A stretch of DNA of 9,420 nucleotides, taken from the NCBI GenBank assembly GCA_020024475.1, contig JAHHTS010000087.1, positions 1 to 9,420 of the forward strand. The letters are read 5' to 3'. Below are positions 5,376 through 9,420 of this stretch, piece by piece. Numbering within the stretch: position 1 is the stretch's first letter; each line of letters begins with the position of its first letter. The stretch comes from Oscillospiraceae bacterium. GTDB taxonomy: Bacteria > Bacillota > Clostridia > Oscillospirales > Ruminococcaceae. The translations under genes were made by a program, and so were the position numbers. The notes under the pieces were generated by a model. That model saw only the letters and a list, made by a program, of their open reading frames with translations. It was not told the DNA's origin and ran no database searches.

Positions 5376-5783
5376 ATGGAAATAGGACAAAAACTAAAGA
5401 ATGCACGCATTAACTCTGGATTGACGCAGGAAAGTGTGGCAGAAAAAATCAATGTTTCCAGACAAACTATCTCAAACTGGGAAACAGAAAAAAATTTTCC
5501 GGATATAATCAGCGTTATTAAATTAAGTGACGTATATTCCATAAGTCTTGATGATTTACTGAAAGGAGACCAAAAAATGATTGATCATTTAGAAGAAAGC
5601 ACAAATGTTGTTAATAGCAACAAAAAATTATTTATCGCAGTTATTGTCAATATTATGTTAATCGTTTTACTGATTACTTTAAGCATATTTATCTCTAACA
5701 ATCAATTTTTCCTTGTTGGTGTGTTCTGTCTTATGATAATCAGTACATCAGCATTAATGTATCAAATAATTCAAAAAATCTAA
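5376..5783 (+). CDS. XRE-family regulator with two membrane segments
   Basis: A 135-residue protein. Residues ~5-60 are a Cro/C1-type HTH: KLKNARINSGLTQESVAEKI, then NVSRQTISNWETEKNFPD (26-43) and the usual LDDLLKG end (58-64). A short linker leads to two hydrophobic segments (about 84-105 and 110-131). Start is fixed by AAGGGG ahead of the ATG at 5376. It heads a three-gene operon; the next gene begins 12 nt after its stop. XRE proteins anchored in the membrane are common in clostridia and usually repress their own operon until a membrane signal is sensed; for this gene that is inference, supported by the dyad over its promoter. Confidence 0.9.
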   Translation: MEIGQKLKNARINSGLTQESVAEKINVSRQTISNWETEKNFPDIISVIKLSDVYSISLDDLLKGDQKMIDHLEESTNVVNSNKKLFIAVIVNIMLIVLLITLSIFISNNQFFLVGVFCLMIISTSALMYQIIQKI

Positions 5784-5795
5784 GGGGGATTTGCT

Positions 5796-6128
5796 ATGGA
5801 ATGGACAACTACAATTATTACAATGCTCTGCGCAATAGCTATAGTAGGAATAATCTGCTTTTCATTTCAAATTTATCAAATTATCAAAATAGATGCAAAA
5901 GCTAGAGGTTTGAAACACCCAAACTTTTTGGGAATTTTTGCAATGTCGAGCAACAATGGAGGCGGTCTTATCCTATATTTGATTGGCAGAAGAAAATACC
6001 CAATCATCAATATGTCTCAGAATGACAAAGTAGAAATTACTAAAAGAAAAAAGATACTGGGAGTAGCATTGATTTTTCTTAGTGTTAGTATGATTGGAAT
6101 TGTAATATGTATTGCAAAATTTATATGA
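5796..6128 (+). CDS. Small membrane protein of the XRE-CPBP operon, unknown
   Basis: A 110-residue protein with hydrophobic segments at about residues 5-28 and 88-108 and a conserved-looking middle: DAKARGLKHPNFLGIFA, then SSNNGGGLILYLIGRRKYP. The GRKHP/NNGGG-LLYLIGR-KYP pattern recurs in small clostridial membrane proteins I have seen next to XRE regulators, but I know no function. The ribosome binding site is GGGGGA between the XRE stop and this ATG. The operon position suggests it works with the XRE regulator or the protease that follows, for example as sensor or substrate; this is a guess. Confidence 0.75.
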   Translation: MEWTTTIITMLCAIAIVGIICFSFQIYQIIKIDAKARGLKHPNFLGIFAMSSNNGGGLILYLIGRRKYPIINMSQNDKVEITKRKKILGVALIFLSVSMIGIVICIAKFI

Positions 6129-6153
6129 AATGATTTTATCAGAGGAGTAAGAA

Positions 6154-6765
6154 ATGATACTATTTAATCAGATAATAAGCGCTGTTATTCAACTTTTTGT
6201 TTTTTCAGCGTTTCCTTTTATATGGTATATAATCACACATAAAAAAATTCGTGGTTTTTTTGAGTGGATTGGGATAAAGAAAGCTCCAAAGCCACCTTTG
6301 AAATTTATGTTAAGTATTCTTATATGCTTTTTTATTGCACTTATTTTTCCATATATGTGGCTATATCAATCTGGAAACTTAAATTATCAGGGCTTTACAA
6401 TTGATTCTTTCAGACAAAGCGGTTGGAGTTTTCAAACGATATGTGTCATATTAGTTTGGGCTATTATACAAACATCATTATCAGAAGAAATCCTATTTCG
6501 AGGTTTTATTTGCAAACGCTTATGTAATAAGTTTGGAGAAAAAACAGGCAATATGTTACAAGCGGTTGTCTTTGGTACAATTCATATACTAGCATTGCCA
6601 AATAAAAATATTCTTGCTATATTTGTAATAACTATATTGACTGGCGGAATAGGGTATGCCTTAGGTTGGCTTTCAATGAAAAAGGCGTATGGAAGTATTT
6701 TGTATGGTTGGGCTATACATGCAATGGCTAATATTATCTCTCCAATTATTCTTTTTACATTTTGA
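6154..6765 (+). CDS. CPBP family intramembrane metalloprotease
   Basis: A 203-residue polytopic membrane protein carrying the three signature motifs of the CPBP (CAAX protease and bacteriocin-processing, Abi/Rce1) family: EEILFR (E111, E112, R116), FGTIH (F140, H144) and HAMAN (H189, N193). These are the catalytic glutamates and the zinc-binding histidines, all intact, so the enzyme is probably active. Hydrophobic segments cover most of the chain. GAGGAGT precedes the ATG at 6154. Bacterial members process peptides or give immunity to self-made bacteriocins (the PlnI/SkkI type); with an XRE-membrane regulator upstream, a role in peptide defence or regulator processing is plausible. No bacteriocin gene is seen. 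Its stop codon abuts the broken end of the convergent parB relic. Confidence 0.92.
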   Translation: MILFNQIISAVIQLFVFSAFPFIWYIITHKKIRGFFEWIGIKKAPKPPLKFMLSILICFFIALIFPYMWLYQSGNLNYQGFTIDSFRQSGWSFQTICVILVWAIIQTSLSEEILFRGFICKRLCNKFGEKTGNMLQAVVFGTIHILALPNKNILAIFVITILTGGIGYALGWLSMKKAYGSILYGWAIHAMANIISPIILFTF

Positions 6766-7136
6766 TTACTATGTCTCCCTGACCGTCTTTTCATCGCTTC
6801 AAGTCTCATTTTGTAAGAAAAAGCTTTTTCACTTGGTAATATTGTAGACCTCTGTAAATTAGACTAAACCATTAAAATTATAGCTTCATCTTTGTTAAGT
6901 TCTTTAATTTCTGCTTTTACTGTTTCTAGTCCTGCAATTTCGCACGCTTTCTTTCGCCTATGCCCAGATACTATCTCATATCTACCGTCATCTTTCTTTC
7001 TAAGTATTATTAGTGTGGTTATTCCACTGTCTTTTATGCTTTTAACGAGCTGTTCCATATCATAATCAAGTTTAACTTTAAAAGTATAATCAGAGAAATT
7101 ATCAATTTTACTTAATGGTATATAGCCTTTATTGAT
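6766..7136 (-). pseudogene. parB: parB pseudogene (ParB N-terminal domain, ICE/plasmid type)
   Basis: The minus strand is open from 7136 and reads INKGYIPLSKIDNFSD, then FKVKLDYDMEQLVKSIKD, SGITTLIILRKKDDGRYE and the ParB box IVSGHRRKKACEIAG, then LNKDEAIILMV. A TAG at 6866-6864 replaces the Asp of the usual LMVDSNLQRE, after which SNLQRSTILPSEKAF and YKMRLEAMKRRSGRHSN follow in the same frame to about 6766. Both the extreme N-terminus and the helix-turn-helix/C-terminal half are missing; an in-frame TAA at 7139-7137 marks the upstream end. ParB of this kind is carried by integrative conjugative elements and plasmids and acts in partition or element regulation. Here it is dead, and its homology ends within a few bases of the CPBP stop codon. 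Confidence 0.88.
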
Positions 7137-7354
7137 TTAATAAGGGTGTGGTAAAATACTAAAAATATTTTATGAAATATTCGCAAGATTTATCTAACAG
7201 ATTAAAGTAATAAATTCGGGATTACTTAGATAAGAAAACTAAACAAACTAGATAAGAGCAAATTAACTCAATAATTGCGAACAAAATACTTGTTCCTGCT
7301 AATTTAAACTTGAATATAATTTTATATTGATGGGATTGTATTTTTGAATAGGTC

Positions 7355-7448
7355 TTAGGGTGTTCCCTAACGATATATTTGTACTTTGGTAATACAAATG
7401 GTCCGCTCGTTATCTCTGTGGAAAGGAAAATACGCTTTCTCCGCGGAC
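7355..7448. other. Segment with several nested stem-loops
   Basis: Perfect inverted pairs: TTAGGG/CCCTAA (7355-7360, 7365-7370); TAACGA/TCGTTA (7368-7373, 7407-7412) enclosing ATTTGTA/TACAAAT (7377-7383, 7393-7399); and GTCCGC/GCGGAC (7401-7406, 7443-7448). Together they could form a compact RNA or a transposon end. The preceding stretch 7137-7354 is AT-rich and shows no gene, RNA or repeat that I can support. Confidence 0.5.
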
Positions 7449-7499
7449 TACTCCTATCTCATAAAATACTGTTCTTGAAACCGTCATAGGAACTGTCAT
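7410..7499 (-). CDS. Possible 29-residue ORF with xTVx tetrapeptide repeats
   Basis: From an ATG at 7499 the minus strand reads MTVPMTVSRTVF, YEIGVVRGE, SVFSFPQR and stops at 7410; the frame is also open upstream (VTVS). The four-residue period mirrors the 12-bp DNA repeat. No ribosome binding site is evident. It could be the end of a decayed gene or a chance frame over a structured DNA element; no function is known to me. Confidence 0.2.
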   Translation of the reverse strand: MTVPMTVSRTVFYEIGVVRGESVFSFPQR

Positions 7500-7512
7500 G
7501 CTGACCGTCACT
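7468..7512. repeat. Four tandem 12-bp repeats (AC[C/T]GT)
   Basis: AC[C/T]GT[C/T] recurs with exact 12-bp spacing at 7468 (ACTGTT), 7480 (ACCGTC), 7492 (ACTGTC) and 7504 (ACCGTC); the middle units share ACYGTCAT. On the minus strand this encodes T-V at every fourth residue. It could be an iteron-like binding array or a short coding repeat. Confidence 0.65.
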
Positions 7513-7614
7513 TTTTGTATTGGTAGTTAGTCATAGTGATTATCCTTTTTCGGTTGGTGCGGTGAAACAGAATTGAAATACATTGTTTTTAGAAACATTC
7601 ATAATCAAAACGGT

Positions 7615-7815
7615 TCAGCAATTTGGTGATGGTATTGGGTGTGGTATATCTATCACCAATTTCAGCGGCGTCTTTTCACTCTCATCGTCAAAAATTTCAT
7701 ATCGTTCATTTCCGTATAAGTATAAAAAGTTCACTCGTTCCGTTATTTCTCCTTTCCCAAAAAAGTCATTCAACTTTTCGTGAGGCACAACTGTTTTCGC
7801 AAAATCATATCCCAT
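7615..7815 (-). CDS. Unknown ORF, probably a gene fragment
   Basis: A 66-residue frame, acidic and without hydrophobic segments: MGYDFAKTVVPHEKLND, FFGKGEITERVNFLYLYGN, ERYEIFDDESEKTPL and KLVIDIPHPIPSPNC. Composition and codon use look genuinely protein-like. A stop codon sits immediately before the ATG and there is no ribosome binding site, so it is likely the C-terminal piece of a longer gene cut when the neighbouring IS200-type element or another rearrangement arrived (its upstream end lies 45 bp from the element). I do not recognise the family. The plus-strand frames over it are shadows. Confidence 0.4.
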   Translation of the reverse strand: MGYDFAKTVVPHEKLNDFFGKGEITERVNFLYLYGNERYEIFDDESEKTPLKLVIDIPHPIPSPNC

Positions 7816-7867
7816 TCAGACAGTCATTCAGTAGTAACCGACTGATTTTGGGCAACAATAAATATTC

Positions 7868-7883
7868 CCCAGGTGAAACTGGG
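7868..7883 (-). repeat. IS200-type right-end hairpin
   Basis: CCCAG (7868-7872) and CTGGG (7879-7883) around GTGAAA, followed on the element strand by AATATTTATT. Right-end subterminal hairpins of this kind are recognised by the Y1 transposase. Confidence 0.6.
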
Positions 7884-7966
7884 TGTTTTTCATATGTGGG
7901 CATAGCCCAATATTCCTCGCAACACGTCAAACATGTAAGGTAGTATATCTCTCGCGACTATTTGCA

Positions 7967-8239
7967 TCATTTTTTCGTTTTAAACGGTCTTATCTCACTC
8001 ATCGTCAATTGTTCTCTCAACTTATCTTCTACTTGTTTCCTTATATACTCCTCAATTCTGTTTGTATTCTTTCCCTCCGTATAAAAATAATATTCTCTAC
8101 TTCTGTATTTATATTTCAATTCACAGAATTGCTCATATAACGTCGTACTGCTTTTTCCTTTTAAATATCCCATGAAACTTGATACCGCTAATTTAGGTGG
8201 TATTTCTACCAACATATATACATGATCTGGATATATCAT
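7967..8239 (-). pseudogene. tnpA: IS200-type transposase TnpA, truncated
   Basis: A 90-residue frame matching the last two thirds of IS200 TnpA: MLVEIPPKLAVSSFMGYLKG (9-28), KSSTTLYEQFCELKYKYR, EGKNTNRIEEYIRKQ (55-69), EDKLREQLT. About 60 N-terminal residues are missing and the original start (ATGAGTCTAA near 8250) is now out of frame with it. The HUH motif, H-U-H in active enzymes (DHIHML in IS200), reads DHVYML here (H6, Y8), losing a metal ligand. The segment FWCRGYYVDTVG around the nucleophilic Tyr is shortened to EYYFYTEG (49-56). Inactive on three counts. Confidence 0.88.
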
Positions 8240-8350
8240 TTAGACTCATTCTAAATGTTCTCCCTTTGTGTTTTTTGTACAGCTTGCAGACCATACTTAT
8301 ATTATACACAAAGGGAATTTTTTGTCGTCCTCTTCGCTTAATCTTTTTTG

Positions 8351-8373
8351 AACCACTGGTCTAACCAGTGGTT
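8351..8373. repeat. Perfect 10-bp hairpin, IS200-type left end
   Basis: AACCACTGGT (8351-8360), loop CTA, ACCAGTGGTT (8364-8373). Its place just upstream of the transposase leader on the element strand fits the left-end hairpin. It could also help terminate transcription of the gene at 8435, as TTCAAAAAAG follows on the minus strand rather than a T-run. Confidence 0.7.
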
Positions 8374-8386
8374 TTGTTATATAAGA

Positions 8387-8416
8387 AAGAGGTATCGCTG
8401 TTTCACGACACCTCTT
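8387..8416 (-). terminator. Hairpin after the XRE gene, probable terminator
   Basis: AAGAGGTATCG (8387-8397) pairs with CGACACCTCTT (8406-8416), 11 bp with one wobble and an 8-nt loop. It lies about 20 bp past the stop codon of the minus-strand gene at 8435. The T-run is weak (TTTCTTATAT), so the assignment is by position and stem strength. Confidence 0.6.
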
Positions 8417-8434
8417 ATATAGATATTGGTTATG

Positions 8435-9058
8435 CTATTTTTTATTTTTTACAATTTTCAAATCCGTGATAATTCCGATAGATAAGTATATTACACAGAA
8501 AGCAACAAATGCAATAGGCGGATTTATAATTATTGGATACGGAGCAATATAACCAATCCCCAAGAACATATTGCAGGCAACTGACAGAGGTATAAATGTT
8601 ACTGTCCAGATGTTAATGGAGATGAACTTCCGCTTCGCCTTATGCTTGGTTGCTTCATCAGAGATAACTAAACCTATTCCGTAAATCATACATCCCATAA
8701 CAATAAAGACAACTCCGATCGCTATCGCAGTTGCAATCTGTTTTTCATACCATATCATTGTACAAACTATAATACCAATAAAGTTAAAAGCAGTTCCGGC
8801 AATAGCAAAGATATTAGCATTAGGCTTATCTTTAGGTTCTGTTGTATCTTTTTGAGGCGGTTCAATTCCTTTTAATAAATAATCTGTTGTAACCTCAAAA
8901 AAATCACTCATAAGAATAATTTTATCAAGGTCAGGAGATGTTTGTTCACTCTCCCATTTAGAAACCGCCTGCCTTGATACTCCTATTTTATCAGCTAATT
9001 CTTCTTGAGAAATGCCTTTTGATTTTCTTAAGTGTTGTATTCTATCTGATATGTTCAT
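8435..9058 (-). CDS. XRE-family regulator with four membrane segments
   Basis: A 207-residue protein starting at 9058, where GAAAGGGGTG precedes the ATG; the in-frame ATG 84 nt further upstream lacks a ribosome binding site and adds an unrelated leader, so I reject it. Residues ~3-60 are a Cro/C1-type HTH: RIQHLRKSKGISQEELADKI, GVSRQAVSKWESEQTSPD (26-43), TDYLLKG (58-64). A linker rich in Pro, Asp and Lys (PPQKDTTEPKDKP) leads to about four hydrophobic segments (roughly 82-102, 108-132, 145-170, 180-200). This is a single-chain version of the regulator-plus-membrane-protein pairs elsewhere in the window. Probably a membrane-tethered repressor or sensor; its targets and signal are unknown. Monocistronic, with its own terminator. 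Confidence 0.9.
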   Translation of the reverse strand: MNISDRIQHLRKSKGISQEELADKIGVSRQAVSKWESEQTSPDLDKIILMSDFFEVTTDYLLKGIEPPQKDTTEPKDKPNANIFAIAGTAFNFIGIIVCTMIWYEKQIATAIAIGVVFIVMGCMIYGIGLVISDEATKHKAKRKFISINIWTVTFIPLSVACNMFLGIGYIAPYPIIINPPIAFVAFCVIYLSIGIITDLKIVKNKK

Positions 9059-9246
9059 ACAATCACCCCTTTCTTTTTGATAACATAATCTTACCAAAAT
9101 GCTCAGTTGCATTACCACCAACCCGTAAGGGAAGATTGTCAACTGTTAGTTACATTTGCGCAATTCTTTACTATTACTTGGATATTAGACTTATTCTGTA
9201 GTCTCATTTGCTTGTACTACTCTTCAACTTCTTTCGGTGCAAGTAC

Positions 9247-9420
9247 CTATACCGCTGAAACCAAATATCCATCCAAAAAAGTCGGACTTACAGAAACTTC
9301 AGTAAGAGGTATAAATGATGTCATATCATAAGCAAAGGTTTTAACATCCTCACCGTCCCTGACCATTGCTTCAAACAGAGCATATCCAGGAAGGTCTGGG
9401 AACACAAAAGTTTTTGTTTC
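9247..9420 (-). CDS. Unknown protein, C-terminal end (partial, runs off the right edge)
   Basis: The minus-strand frame is open from the right edge to a TAG at 9249-9247 and reads ETKTFVFPDLPGYALFEAMV, RDGEDVKTFAYDMTSF, IPLTEVSVSPTFLDGYLVSAV. The alternation of hydrophobic and polar residues suggests a soluble, beta-rich domain, perhaps extracellular; no family is recognised. After the TAG the same frame continues with VLAPKEVEE, another TAG, then YKQMRLQNKSNIQVIVKN up to a stop near 9140, which could be the original C-terminus. If so the gene carries two nonsense changes. The gap 9059-9246 otherwise holds only the upstream region of the XRE gene. Confidence 0.5.
   Translation of the reverse strand, partial: ETKTFVFPDLPGYALFEAMVRDGEDVKTFAYDMTSFIPLTEVSVSPTFLDGYLVSAV

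Larger units (their letters stand above)
7860..8375 (-). mobile_element. IS200-type (IS200/IS605 family) remnant
   Basis: Both end structures survive. The left end carries the hairpin at 8351-8373; then, on the minus strand, come the motifs CACAAAGGGAGAACATTTAG just before the old transposase start (8268-8249), the transposase remnant 8239-7967, a tail with GGGCTATGCCCACATATGAAAA (7915-7888) as seen at IS200 right ends, and the right-end hairpin at 7868-7883. The element is about 515 bp instead of the usual ~700 because the first third of tnpA has been deleted. It belongs to the single-strand, tyrosine-HUH type of elements and can no longer encode an active enzyme, though the ends might still be recognised in trans. 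Confidence 0.85.

Noticed and set aside
6582..6809. Minus-strand ORF opposite the CPBP gene
   Set aside because: Only its first ~15 residues (MRLEAMKRRSGRHSN) are real ParB sequence; the rest is antisense to the CPBP gene and has no protein-like pattern.
7480..7512. Reading the 12-bp repeats as a classical LytTR operator
   Set aside because: The boxes have a 12-bp period, not 9-bp boxes with a 12-bp spacer (period 21), and no LytTR-dependent promoter is apparent beside them.
7583..8140. Three plus-strand ORFs over the unknown ORF and the IS200-type transposase
   Set aside because: They are shadows of minus-strand coding sequence, with Phe/Ser-rich random-looking translations.
9059..9142. 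Upstream in-frame ATG extending the XRE gene by 28 residues
   Set aside because: There is no ribosome binding site at 9142, while GAAAGGGGTG is correctly placed before the ATG at 9058 and the HTH domain begins there.
1..9420. tRNA, rRNA or CRISPR loci
   Set aside because: I saw no cloverleaf-like segment with tRNA consensus boxes, no rRNA sequence and no regularly spaced short repeats with spacers.

Overview
The window looks like an accessory region of a low-GC Firmicute, most likely a gut Clostridia/Lachnospiraceae-type genome. The reasons are the AT-rich composition, strong AGGAGG-type ribosome binding sites, sigma-A-like promoters, and the gene families seen (LytTR-DUF3021, DUF2089, XRE-membrane regulators, CPBP protease, ICE-type ParB). 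Family assignments come from reading translated motifs; no database search was possible.

Layout. 1-349: 3' end of a gene resembling L-2-amino-thiazoline-4-carboxylate (ATC) hydrolase. 350-850: a decayed XRE-membrane regulator. 960-2478: a LytTR regulator plus DUF3021 membrane protein (minus strand), lying exactly between two ~230-bp imperfect direct repeats, each with a 14-bp GC-rich hairpin and a small ORF with a good ribosome binding site. 2479-3083: a DUF2089-type HTH protein overlapping a small membrane protein (minus), whose 3' flank is the second repeat. 3249-4369: a graveyard of small minus-strand genes: two unknown fragments, one intact small membrane protein and a frameshifted Imm70-like immunity gene. 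4508-4954: an IS3-family remnant lacking its catalytic core. 4941-5206: a promoter, a possible leader ORF and two mutually exclusive hairpins, the second a T-tailed terminator, which together look like a transcription attenuator. 5319-6765: an intact plus-strand operon of XRE-membrane regulator, small membrane protein and CPBP protease. 6766-7136: a parB pseudogene, cut off within a few bases of the CPBP stop codon. 7355-7815: a hairpin-rich segment, a 12-bp-period repeat and two unknown ORFs. 7860-8375: an IS200-type remnant with both end hairpins but a ruined transposase. 8435-9058: a second intact XRE regulator with four membrane segments. 9247-9420: the end of an unknown minus-strand gene.

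Theme. The intact genes are almost all in one architecture: a small DNA-binding regulator together with, or fused to, a small integral membrane protein (LytTR/DUF3021, DUF2089/membrane, XRE-TM/membrane/CPBP, XRE-4TM, plus the dead XRE-TM at 557). They sit among fragments of mobile elements (IS3, IS200, ICE-like ParB). My reading is an island that repeatedly acquires and loses regulator-membrane modules, partly through the direct repeats. The most testable novelties are the attenuator-like switch at 5147-5206, the LytTR operator at 2196-2225, and the repeats bracketing the LytTR operon.
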